Assembly (NCBI GenBank): GCA_038230415.1
Contig: JBBRNH010000066.1
Coordinates: 1-33,881 of the forward strand
Length of the DNA: 33,881 bases
Origin: JBBRNH01 sp038230415
Lineage (GTDB): Bacteria; Bacteroidota; Bacteroidia; Cytophagales; Spirosomataceae
Direction: 5' to 3'
Shown: one piece after another, positions 9,501 to 16,246 of the stretch
Numbering within the stretch: the first letter of the stretch is position 1
How the letters are laid out: each line of letters opens with the position of its first letter
Made by a program: the position numbers and the translations under genes
Notes under the pieces: model-generated
Database searches by the model: none
What the model was told of the DNA's origin: nothing
The model's input: the letters and a program-made list of their open reading frames with translations, nothing else

Positions 9501-11139
9501 CAAAACCTGGAGCGATGTCGCCTGCCACCTCGGTAGTTTGCAGGACACCCAATGCCGCGACGTGAGCGACCCCACTAACGCCACAAAAGCGCGTGACCTG
9601 TCGGGCGGCTGGCACGACGCGGGTGATTTCAACAAATACTCGCTCTATGCGTCAGAAGCCCTGCACAACCTGCTGAAAGCCTACGAAGAAAACCCGACTG
9701 CCTGGAGTGCTACGGCGGGTACTTTGCCCGGTATTCTCGACGAAGCCAAATACGAACTCGACTGGCTGCTGAAAATGCAGGACACCGACGGGGGCGTTCG
9801 CTGCAAGCTCAGTATTCAGGGATTCGGGGCCAGCAGCCCGCCCAGTACCGACACCCGCCAACGGTTCTACGGCGGCAAAAGCACCCTCACCACGCTGGCC
9901 GTGTCGTCGGTATTGGCTCATGCCGCCAGTGTGTTCGGCAGTTTTTCGGCCACGTATAGCACCACGCTGAAAACAGCCGCCCAAAACGCCTGGAACTGGG
10001 CTGCTGCCAACCCCAACGTGATTTTCAACAACGCGCCCTTTAACACGGGTGGCGGAGCCAGCTACAACCCCGACGATGGCATTTATGGCGATGCCAGTAA
10101 CAGCTATTACCGGGCCACGTCATACAAGACTGTTGCAGCTGCGTATCTGTTTAACGCACTAAGTGGCTCGGCAAGCGGGGCGGCAGCAAGCGCAACATAC
10201 AAAACTAATTTCGAGAGCCTGTATGCCAGCACCAACCAGATGACCTGGACGGCGGGCAGCGACACCTATTTCCCGGATTGGCAGGTGGTTCTGGATGCGC
10301 TATTGACCTACGCCAACAACCCCGATGCCACAACCAGCCACGCCACGGCCATCCGCAACCAGTTTACGGCCTTGGTCACGACATCATCGAAACTGCTGCC
10401 CGCCTACACCAACAGCACCGATGCTTACCGGGCCTATCTGAATTATTACGCCTGGAACTCAAACCAGCAGAAAGCCCAGATCGGGATTCAGATGCAGACC
10501 CTGAAAGCCGCCAACCTCAGTCCGGCCAGCAACACGGCCCTGCAAAATGCGTCGTTGGGGTTCATAAACTACCTGCACGGCCTGAACCCCAACGCCAAAT
10601 GCTACCTCAGCCAGATGAACACGCTGGGGGCCGACAACTCGCAGAACGAGATTTATCACGGCTGGTTCTGGGACGGAACCGTCTATGATAACGCCCTCAC
10701 GTCGAGCATCGGGCCGTTTCCGGGGTTGCTGATTGGCGGCCCGAATCAGGATTATTCCGGCACGGTCAGCCCGCCGAGTGGTCAGCCCGCCCAGAAAGCC
10801 TACAAAGACTGGAACACCGACTACCCCGAAGCGTCGTATGAAATCACCGAAATTGGGATTTACACCCAGGCCGCTTACATCCGGCTGGCTTCGCGGTTCA
10901 TGGGCGGCAGTGGCACGTGTACGCTGGCGGCTGGCACGGCGGCTTCGGTGCAGTCGGGCAACTGGACCGACCCGGCCACGTGGCAGTGCGGCACCGTCCC
11001 AACGGCCACCAGCCTGACCCAGATCAAAGCGGGCCACATCGTCACGATTAACGGCACGGCGTATTCAAACCGGGTGCAGTTCGAGAGCGCGGCAAAGGTG
11101 ATTTATGCCCCCGCCGGGCGGTTGTTGCTGGGGCAATAA
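6517..11139 (+). CDS. Secreted multidomain esterase-GH9 cellulase
   Basis: The 1540-aa exported protein has a signal peptide at residues 1-23 (cut after Ala-Gln-Ala). Residues about 25-335 form an NHL/SMP-30-like propeller (GLAFDASGNLFGTDF, GLVLDAGGNLWIAN). Residues about 350-615 are an alpha/beta-hydrolase of the PHB-depolymerase/feruloyl-esterase (CE1, LpqC-like) type: oxyanion loop HGDGG (379-383), nucleophile S469 in GHSGGG, likely acid D527, likely His H589. Residues about 625-853 hold three Ig/PKD-like repeats. From residue 860 a CelD_N-type Ig domain (DEHIKTDQFGYLPSA) leads into a GH9 catalytic domain with WHDAGDFNKY (D1034, D1037) and the C-terminal EITE segment (E1445 as likely acid). 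Residues 1477-1540 are a short G8-like domain. Inferred role: hydrolysis of beta-1,4-glucan with de-esterification of hemicellulose at the cell surface. Confidence 0.88.
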   Translation: MNPIKYFLIMALGGLLMLTPAQAQKMAVPYYSAGQVKFYDLSTNPATLLGSLNTTGYSPNGVTFFNTDLFVAVNNQVLHYKNVQVSGGVVSPASPTNVLSLAVSGAYPIEVVADASGNLFVACGFGGTNRIVKRYARDGSGNYSTSTDLVMPAAINGGGAIGGLAFDASGNLFGTDFADNRILKWTAATGTPAQFKCTSGCSFVNTVSQSVNLFSQPEGLVLDAGGNLWIANNNDFDSPTLNTTGSLIKLTAGLVAGSGGSITTGNATIYSTASAKFGGMSKVGADFYVNDQGNGKVLKLNTTTGAFTDVGISATYPGNGQMADVPAAVFPAPATGITATGTLNVTSSLQTASPRARTFTYHAPSAAPACNLPLLIVLHGDGGTGAGIMGYTNFNALGDAQGFITVYPDAGTVAGSVQWNKFADGLAGSGDNGNDANAPDDVQFMSDLIDFLHKKFGINRRKVYVSGHSGGGFMAYALSIADQTKAKIAGIAPVAASLWGETNYLNTQFGASAFVKKPVLHIHATTDNVVPFPDLASGYIWPEAAYSSATCGTSTKTTTTVTSEIDKHTFCGTPIPVVLMGLKRAGLLHSWPTITNSGYDTETEIWNFLNPYSSAATLAFGPSVTPLSATIASGGSVGLSATGCGSFGYKWSDGQTGSSVTVMPLATTTFTVGCYTDNSCLSQSGSNSSKITVTSGATTPSPPVVSPTSVTINSGQFVLLTASGCAAGNTYLWNTGATSASIFFLPGATATYTAYCKNGAAQSLGVSVVVTVLPDPVISPASATITTGQSITLTASGCASGNTYSWNPGNPNATTASIVRSPTATTTAYSVYCVGANGGAGGGTQVIVTVGTGPATPVLDEHIKTDQFGYLPSAQKIAIISSPDPAISQYNQTNSFAPGTSYQLRRVSDDVSVFSAAPVAWNGGATHAQSGDKVWWFDFSSVTTPGSYYVYDAGTNKRSYSFDINASVYETPARQALAALKMQRCGVARFGQLGSKTWSDVACHLGSLQDTQCRDVSDPTNATKARDLSGGWHDAGDFNKYSLYASEALHNLLKAYEENPTAWSATAGTLPGILDEAKYELDWLLKMQDTDGGVRCKLSIQGFGASSPPSTDTRQRFYGGKSTLTTLAVSSVLAHAASVFGSFSATYSTTLKTAAQNAWNWAAANPNVIFNNAPFNTGGGASYNPDDGIYGDASNSYYRATSYKTVAAAYLFNALSGSASGAAASATYKTNFESLYASTNQMTWTAGSDTYFPDWQVVLDALLTYANNPDATTSHATAIRNQFTALVTTSSKLLPAYTNSTDAYRAYLNYYAWNSNQQKAQIGIQMQTLKAANLSPASNTALQNASLGFINYLHGLNPNAKCYLSQMNTLGADNSQNEIYHGWFWDGTVYDNALTSSIGPFPGLLIGGPNQDYSGTVSPPSGQPAQKAYKDWNTDYPEASYEITEIGIYTQAAYIRLASRFMGGSGTCTLAAGTAASVQSGNWTDPATWQCGTVPTATSLTQIKAGHIVTINGTAYSNRVQFESAAKVIYAPAGRLLLGQ

Positions 11140-11152
11140 TGGCGGGGAATTG

Positions 11153-11183
11153 GTTTTCCGGTGGTGAATAGCTGCCGGAAAAC
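11153..11183. terminator. 9-bp hairpin after the cellulase gene
   Basis: GTTTTCCGG (11153-11161) pairs with CCGGAAAAC (11175-11183), starting 13 nt after the cellulase stop. No T-run follows. It is the only structured element seen in the 173-nt gap before the next gene; no TAnnTTTG promoter with good spacing was found there. Confidence 0.4.
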
Positions 11184-11312
11184 TACCGACCCTTGCCGAA
11201 CCTACCATTTAGTAAATGATAAGTACCGTCTGGTCAGTTCGTCCGCTTACTTGCACTGTTCTTTAACGTTCACCGCACTTTTTAATAAAACACACACTAA
11301 ACACAAAATTCA

Positions 11313-12992
11313 ATGAAAACGCCTATCCAGTATCTCGTTCCTGTCGCCCTTTGTCTGCTGCTCCTTGTGGGCGTAACAATCTCGTGCAGCAAAAAAGAAG
11401 ACGCTGTTCCCAAAAGCAGCGAGAAAGCCATGACCAGCTTTGGATTCAACGCTCTCGGCCCGGCTCTGAACGTCACCATTGATGCCGCTGCCAAAACCGT
11501 GATGACAACCGTTCCCTTCGGAACCGACGTGACCAAACTCGTGCCGACGATTAGCTTGTCGGCCAAAGCCACTGTCTCACCCGCATCGGGCGTAGCGCAG
11601 GATTTCTCGAAAACCGTGACCTACACCGTGACCGCCGAAGATGGTAGTACCGCCATTTACTCGGTGGCGGTAGGCGTGGGCGTGCCACCGAAAAGCATGG
11701 AGAAAGACATTGTAACGTTTGCGTTCAATGGGCTGAATCCGGCAGTGAACGCAACGGTTGATGCAACGGCCAAAACTATCTCGGCCACCGTACCCACCGG
11801 CACCGATGCCACCAGGTTAGTGTCAACCATTACCGTTTCGGACAAAGCAATGGTCTCACCGGCAACGGGTGTGGCGCAGGATTTCTCAAAAATTGTGAGC
11901 TACACCGTGACTGCCGAGGATGGAACGACGCAGGTTTGGAATGTGGGGATTACGGCGGCTACCCCTGTGACAAATGGAACCCTGAATGATTTAATATTTG
12001 TAGCAAATGCGGCCAAAAGTGTATTTGCTTTTGACGCGCAGTCAGGAACAAAAAAATGGGAGTTTACCGCAGGAGATATATTTCGTGGAATGCCTGTTTA
12101 CGTTGATGGGGTTATTTATATTGGCAATAACGACAAAAAAATGTATGCAATTGACGCAAAAAACGGAGCAAAAAAATGGGAATTTCTGACCGGAGCCCAA
12201 ATAGATCGCTCATCGGCTATGGTCATCGATGGTGTAGTTTTTTTTGGCAGTGATGATAAAAAACTATATGCTTTAGATGCTGCAACAGGCACCAAAAAAT
12301 GGGAATTTCTAACTGGCGATATCGTTGAAACCAGCCCAACGGTAGTAAATGGCCTTGTGTATTTTGGGAGTAGCGATAAAAAGTTGTATGCCCTGGATGC
12401 CATAACAGGTACGAAAAAATGGGAATTTCTAACGGAAGACGTAATTACTTCTTCACCATCTGTAGTTGATGGGGTTGTATATTTTGGAGGAGCAGACAAA
12501 AAAATGTACGCGCTTAATGCGGTAACCGGAGTAAAAAAATGGGAATACTTAACTAATTACAGCATTCAAAGTGCGCCAACTGTTGATAACGGAGTTGTTT
12601 ATTTCTCCTCAAAAAACTTAATAGCCCTTGATGCTGCGACGGGTATGAAAATATGGGAATTCGTTGTCTCTCAATACATTAACAATACACCTCAGGTGGC
12701 AGATGGTATTGTGTATTGCGGTGGCAGTGATAACAGGGTGTATGCTTTAGATGCAAAAACAGGTTTCAAAAAATGGGAATTTGCGACCATAAATTATGTA
12801 TATGGTGCGCCCGTAATTGCTAATGGAATAGTGTATGTAGGAGAAAGAGAATATACACTGTATGCCTTGGATGCCCTGAGTGGAAAACGAAGGTGGAAAG
12901 TTGGTACAGTCTCAACTGTTTGGGCTGGTACATCGGTGCTTGATAAAAATGGTAAAGTATATTACGGTGGTGACTGCGGTATGCAGCAATAG
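11313..12992 (+). CDS. Lipoprotein with two DUF5018 domains and an 8-repeat PQQ-like propeller
   Basis: A 559-aa predicted lipoprotein with a hydrophobic leader and a Cys at residue 25 (TISCSKKED). Residues about 37-115 and 128-217 are two copies of a DUF5018-like domain (FNALGPALNVTIDAAAKTV, VSPASGVAQDFSKTVTYTV). Residues about 226-555 contain eight repeats of the YALDA-x-TG-x-KKWEF type found in PQQ-dependent dehydrogenase and BamB-like beta-propellers. No dehydrogenase catalytic loop is evident, so a binding or scaffold role is more likely than catalysis. Base composition changes inside the gene: hand counts give 34/60 G+C at 11521-11580 but 23/60 at 12061-12120 and 20/60 at 12241-12300. 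This suggests a domain of different origin was joined on. Confidence 0.8.
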   Translation: MKTPIQYLVPVALCLLLLVGVTISCSKKEDAVPKSSEKAMTSFGFNALGPALNVTIDAAAKTVMTTVPFGTDVTKLVPTISLSAKATVSPASGVAQDFSKTVTYTVTAEDGSTAIYSVAVGVGVPPKSMEKDIVTFAFNGLNPAVNATVDATAKTISATVPTGTDATRLVSTITVSDKAMVSPATGVAQDFSKIVSYTVTAEDGTTQVWNVGITAATPVTNGTLNDLIFVANAAKSVFAFDAQSGTKKWEFTAGDIFRGMPVYVDGVIYIGNNDKKMYAIDAKNGAKKWEFLTGAQIDRSSAMVIDGVVFFGSDDKKLYALDAATGTKKWEFLTGDIVETSPTVVNGLVYFGSSDKKLYALDAITGTKKWEFLTEDVITSSPSVVDGVVYFGGADKKMYALNAVTGVKKWEYLTNYSIQSAPTVDNGVVYFSSKNLIALDAATGMKIWEFVVSQYINNTPQVADGIVYCGGSDNRVYALDAKTGFKKWEFATINYVYGAPVIANGIVYVGEREYTLYALDALSGKRRWKVGTVSTVWAGTSVLDKNGKVYYGGDCGMQQ

Positions 12993-13029
12993 TCCAAATT
13001 AACTGGAAACTCATCTAATCAAACACCCA

Positions 13030-13854
13030 ATGAAAACCAAAATCCATTACTTCGCATCGCTCGCATCCTGTCTGCTACTGCTCGTGGCTATGAACGGTTG
13101 CAAAAAAGACGACGTTGCCACCGCCCCAACCTGCCTCTTTGAGAGCTATGTTGTTACCGGCACAAACGAATCGCAAAAAGCAGCCTACGACAGCCAACGC
13201 CGATTGGTGAAAATCACGGTCAAGGGTTTAGCCCAGGACGGAAAAACAATCATCACCGATGAAATTGCTTTTACCTGTAACGCCGACGGAAAAATCGGTA
13301 CGTCGGTAACAACCAGGAATGGCGTAGAAATCAGAAAGCGGCTCTGGCTCTACACCAACGGTACGTTTTCTGGGGCCGACATTTATGCAAACGGAGCCAA
13401 AACGCCCACGTATGGCCGTCGGTACACGCTCAATGCGGCTGGTAATGTGATTTTTACGAAAGGCACCAAAACCACCGACGACCCCAACGGCGACCAGTTT
13501 ACGATTGAGTGGCTCTACGACACCAACCAGAACCTGATCAAAGCCACCTACAAAGACGGAGCCGATGTGGTTGTGCTTGATGAAATCAGTAGTTACGACA
13601 CCAATCCCCTTGCGTCTTATTCGGCTAAAGACTATCCGCTTAGCCCATACGACGGGTCTTCACCCTCGGTCAATAATTCTCGAAAGGAGAAACTGTCTTT
13701 GCTGGACGATCAAACCGGAAAGTTGGTCCTGGGCCTTGACCTGGTCAATGCCTATACCTACGATGCCAACGGCTATGCAACGGCATTGGCACAGACTGAG
13801 AATGTTTCTAACACAAAAAGCAACTTTACCTTCACCTATTTCGGCTGCAATTAA
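13030..13854 (+). CDS. Hypothetical lipoprotein
   Basis: A 274-aa predicted lipoprotein with a leader and Cys at residue 24 (AMNGCKKDD). The leader resembles that of the preceding lipoprotein (MKT...SCLLLLVA). The rest has short beta-strand-rich segments with YDSQRRLVKI, YTLNAAGNVIF and YTYDANGYATAL, reminiscent of YD-like repeats common in uncharacterised Bacteroidota lipoproteins, and ends FTYFGCN. No enzyme motif was recognised and no function is assigned. It follows its neighbour by 37 nt and precedes the small secreted ORF by 15 nt, so the three may be co-transcribed. Confidence 0.75.
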   Translation: MKTKIHYFASLASCLLLLVAMNGCKKDDVATAPTCLFESYVVTGTNESQKAAYDSQRRLVKITVKGLAQDGKTIITDEIAFTCNADGKIGTSVTTRNGVEIRKRLWLYTNGTFSGADIYANGAKTPTYGRRYTLNAAGNVIFTKGTKTTDDPNGDQFTIEWLYDTNQNLIKATYKDGADVVVLDEISSYDTNPLASYSAKDYPLSPYDGSSPSVNNSRKEKLSLLDDQTGKLVLGLDLVNAYTYDANGYATALAQTENVSNTKSNFTFTYFGCN

Positions 13855-13869
13855 GACCACACAATTTTT

Positions 13870-14106
13870 ATGAAAACTACGTTAATGTACCTCATCTGCG
13901 TCGTCCTGAGCAGCCTATCGCTGGCACAGGCGCAACAACCGGCGGTTTCGGCAAGCCGCTCATCGGTTAGCCCGGTGGCCGCCAATAGCCCGTTCGCTAA
14001 ACACCTGTACCGCAACGGCGGCAAAACCCATCTGCTTGTGCTGCATACCCGGCGTGGTGTGGAGGTGTATCGGCAAGTGGGCAGCCGCTTTGTATCAGTG
14101 CGCTGA
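13870..14106 (+). CDS. Small secreted protein of unknown function
   Basis: A 78-aa ORF with a convincing signal peptide (residues about 1-21, cut near AQA|QQ). The mature part is about 57 residues and contains a basic segment ending TRRGVEVYRQVGSRFVSVR. It resembles no family I recognise. It starts 15 nt after the lipoprotein gene. The sequence just beyond its stop contains a fossil LytTR domain in another frame, so this ORF may be the surviving end of a rearranged gene. Real translation is uncertain. Confidence 0.5.
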   Translation: MKTTLMYLICVVLSSLSLAQAQQPAVSASRSSVSPVAANSPFAKHLYRNGGKTHLLVLHTRRGVEVYRQVGSRFVSVR

Positions 14107-14131
14107 GTGCTGGATAGTACCCATGTGTCGT

Positions 14132-14230
14132 TGGCGGGTTTCGTTCCGGCAAATTGTGCGACCCGAAGGCGATGGCAACTACACAACGCTGTTTTTTATC
14201 CCTGCCGGGCGGTTAATGCTGGGGCAGTAA
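14132..14230 (+). pseudogene. LytTR domain fragment fused to cellulase-like C-terminal codons
   Basis: In the frame of 14132-14230 the translation includes RQIVRPEGDGNYTTLFF, matching QHIIRLEGDGNYTTLFF of the LytTR gene at 5996-6373. The following codons read IPAGRLMLGQ-stop, matching the PAGRLLLGQ end of the cellulase gene. At DNA level the last 26 nt (14205-14230) differ from 11114-11139 at only three positions. No start codon or upstream half of a LytTR gene was found, so this is a fossil. Changeover lies near a TTTAT shared by both possible sources. Confidence 0.6.
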
Positions 14231-14233
14231 GTA

Positions 14234-15886
14234 TTACAAACCCTTCTGAATCAACGCCCTGACTTCATCGAACTTGTCGGGGAGGGGGGCGTTGGTTTTG
14301 ATGGTTTTTCCGGTGCGGCCAATCACGGCGGTAAACGGCATGGCTTCGGGCTGGAGCCGCCCGGCAATAGCCTGCCATTGGTCAGTAGTCAGCACTAAAT
14401 GGTCGCCGGTAAGTTTGTGCTTGGCGGCAAACTCCTGAAACGCGGGGATAATCGCGTTGGGCGCGTTGACATACAGCAACGCCATGTCCCGCGCCCGAAA
14501 CACCTCGCCAATCCGTTGCGCCGATAGCGCGGCCTGTTGCCCGGCTTCGTCGGTGGGGTCGTAGGCCAGCACATACACCACCCGCCCCCGCAACGTTGCC
14601 AGCACCCGCTCAAAAAGGGCTGCACCGTCGGCGGTTTGGTTGCGGGTCATAAATACGCCTTCGGTTAGTTCCAGCGCGTTGATGGGCCGGGCCGGGGGTG
14701 GCAACCGGCGGATGGCCGTGCGAATCCGCAGACTGTCTTTGGTTTCCACGGTGTAGAGTTCATCGAGCGATTGGGCCAGCCGTTTTTCGCGCAGCAGCGG
14801 ACGGGCGTAGGTATAGAGCAGTCCGGTAAAATCGAGCGTCAGGCCCGGCAGCGATTTTGCCAGCCAATAGCCCGTTGCATACTGCGCGGCTGTGCTATCA
14901 TAATCGGCAAACGTCCGTTCGATCAGACTGGCGTAGTTGGTGATGCGTTGCAGTGTATCAGGATTGCGGGCCGTGAGTTGCTGGAAAAACCGCAAATCAA
15001 CGGCACGGGCAGCATTGGCGGCTGCGTATCCCCGCAACCGGACGTGTTCGGCATCGGTCAGGTTGGGCGTATAACGATCCAGAATCGTGGCTATCGTTCT
15101 GATAGACAGGCCCGATGTTTTGCCGGGTGTCGCGTCGGCCTCGGCGAAACGTTGCACCGCATATTCGCCAAACTGCCCCATTGCCACGGCGCGGGCAGCG
15201 GTCAGAATCGGGTCGTTGGCCGGGCGGAGTGAGTCGGTCAGCGTTTCGGCTAAATCATGGTTTTCAAACCGGGCTTTGTCATATAAAAAAGCAGCCGCGT
15301 TGTACCGAATCCGGGAATTGGCCCAGCGATACACGAGCGGAAACACGGTCTCGCGGGCGGCAAAAGCCGTGAAGGGTTTGCGGTAGGTCTCGGTCAGAAA
15401 TGCAAATGCAGCTCCGTCGGTTTTGGCCTGAGTCTGGCGCGTGAGTTGCTTGCCGGTGGGCTTTTCCTGCGTAGCCTCAAACGCCTGAAACCGCGCAAAC
15501 TGTTGGTTCACCTGTGCGTTGACCCCACCAAACCGAAACGGAACGGCAGCTACAAACAGCGAGTCGGCATCGAGGTCAATGGTGAGTTTGCCGGGCGCGG
15601 CCAGAAATGCCGTTGACACCCGGCTGAACGAAAAGTACAGTTCTTCCTGCGGATAAATCAGCGGCAACGCCACCCGAAACGAGCCATCTACATTGAGCGG
15701 GGCCGACCGGGCGAGTTCGCGGTCGGGTTGCAGGATGTTGTTGCGGCTGACCACAATCCGGGGTGATTCTCGATACAGCCGGGCGGTGAGGTGCCGAATC
15801 TGCCCGGTAATAATAACGGAGTCGGTCTGGGCAAAACTGGTCAATGAACCAAAAAATAGGGGCAGGAAAGTAAGCCAATGTCTCAT
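14234..15886 (-). CDS. Secreted DUF4369/TlpA-like protein lacking CxxC
   Basis: A predicted exported 550-aa protein; start at 15886 gives a clean signal peptide ending LTSFAQ. In-frame codons upstream exist (for example ATG at 15949) but make a poor leader. The N-terminal part (residues about 20-130) resembles DUF4369-type domains of Bacteroidota TlpA-family proteins. The middle is helical and unassigned. The C-terminal ~117 residues (from about 434) look like a thioredoxin fold: GRVVYVLAYDPTDEAG, ALLYVNAP, and MPFTAVIGRTGKTI, which retains the cis-Pro region. The CxxC expected shortly after the first strand is absent (DPTDEAG), so disulfide reduction is unlikely. It is transcribed divergently from the ribosomal cluster. 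Confidence 0.7.
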   Translation of the reverse strand: MRHWLTFLPLFFGSLTSFAQTDSVIITGQIRHLTARLYRESPRIVVSRNNILQPDRELARSAPLNVDGSFRVALPLIYPQEELYFSFSRVSTAFLAAPGKLTIDLDADSLFVAAVPFRFGGVNAQVNQQFARFQAFEATQEKPTGKQLTRQTQAKTDGAAFAFLTETYRKPFTAFAARETVFPLVYRWANSRIRYNAAAFLYDKARFENHDLAETLTDSLRPANDPILTAARAVAMGQFGEYAVQRFAEADATPGKTSGLSIRTIATILDRYTPNLTDAEHVRLRGYAAANAARAVDLRFFQQLTARNPDTLQRITNYASLIERTFADYDSTAAQYATGYWLAKSLPGLTLDFTGLLYTYARPLLREKRLAQSLDELYTVETKDSLRIRTAIRRLPPPARPINALELTEGVFMTRNQTADGAALFERVLATLRGRVVYVLAYDPTDEAGQQAALSAQRIGEVFRARDMALLYVNAPNAIIPAFQEFAAKHKLTGDHLVLTTDQWQAIAGRLQPEAMPFTAVIGRTGKTIKTNAPLPDKFDEVRALIQKGL

Positions 15887-15889
15887 GCC

Positions 15890-15921
15890 CAAAGCTACGG
15901 AAAGAGCCGATTGATTGGCAA
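15890..15921 (-). promoter_or_regulatory. Candidate promoter for the TlpA-like gene
   Basis: On the minus strand TAGCTTTG (15890-15897) fits the Bacteroidota -7 consensus TAnnTTTG, with TTG (15919-15921) 21 nt upstream. The ATG at 15886 lies only 3 nt beyond the -7 element, which would make the mRNA leaderless or nearly so. A chance match is possible. Confidence 0.35.
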
Positions 15922-15940
15922 GACATTTTTTTATAATTAT

Positions 15941-15973
15941 TTTTTGCATAACTGACTGAAACTCGTACTTTTG
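15941..15973 (+). promoter_or_regulatory. Promoter of the rplC ribosomal cluster
   Basis: TTTTTG (15941-15946) is followed after exactly 19 nt by TACTTTTG (15966-15973). This matches the Bacteroidota sigma-A consensus TTG-N19-TAnnTTTG. Transcription would start near 15978-15981, giving a leader of about 265 nt before rplC. Confidence 0.7.
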
Positions 15974-16013
15974 CACTCCCAAAGCGCGTAGTGGCGCAGA
16001 AGACATACTTCGG

Positions 16014-16058
16014 ATGAAGGTCCGGTTCCCGGAAACCACATCTGACTCGTTCCAGTAA
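16014..16058 (+). CDS. Possible 14-aa leader peptide ORF
   Basis: The ORF reads MKVRFPETTSDSFQ-stop and lies about 35 nt after the predicted transcription start and 33 nt before the terminator-like hairpin. There is no clear Shine-Dalgarno motif and no run of one amino acid, so translation is unproven. Its position is what a leader peptide would have. Confidence 0.25.
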   Translation: MKVRFPETTSDSFQ

Positions 16059-16091
16059 CGTAGCGGCCTTTGTGCCGTTTCTGTTGCACAG

Positions 16092-16137
16092 GCAGGTCAG
16101 GTGGTTTTCACCTGACCTGCTTTGTTTTGCGGCTTTT
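16092..16137 (+). terminator. Terminator-like hairpin (possible attenuator) in the rplC leader
   Basis: GCAGGTCAGGTG (16092-16103) pairs perfectly with CACCTGACCTGC (16109-16120) around the loop GTTTT, then comes TTTGTTTT and a later run of six T. It lies inside the leader, 110 nt before rplC, on the same strand as the operon, so it is a candidate attenuator. Confidence 0.6.
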
Positions 16138-16246
16138 TTCACCAACAGGCTGCATATCAATTACTGATTCTTAGTGTTCTTTCACGGCTCCGGTTTTGGG
16201 AAGCGTTTAATCAATCAATTCACCTGCTTTTTTTACGAAAAGAAAA

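Larger units (their letters stand above)
15887..16246 (+). other. 360-nt intergenic region: long structured 5' leader of rplC
   Basis: No conventional gene is seen. In order it holds the divergent candidate promoters, a 14-codon ORF (16014-16058), small helices such as TCCGG-TTC-CCGGA (16021-16033), and a perfect 12-bp hairpin with a T-rich tail (16092-16137). An AT-rich stretch leads to the rplC start. The layout suggests an r-protein autoregulatory or attenuation leader; which protein would bind is not visible. I did not recognise a known Rfam class. Confidence 0.5.

Noticed and set aside
12110..12560. A-runs in the propeller repeats as phase-variation sites
   Set aside because: Runs of 6-8 A arise from repeated AAA AAA TGG codons for Lys-Lys-Trp and the frame is intact throughout; there is no evidence of switching.
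16014..16058. SRP RNA-like motif in the rplC leader (GGTCCGG...GGAAACC)
   Set aside because: The conserved SRP motif with GGAAGGAAGCAGCC is not present; the resemblance is only a short CCGG helix.
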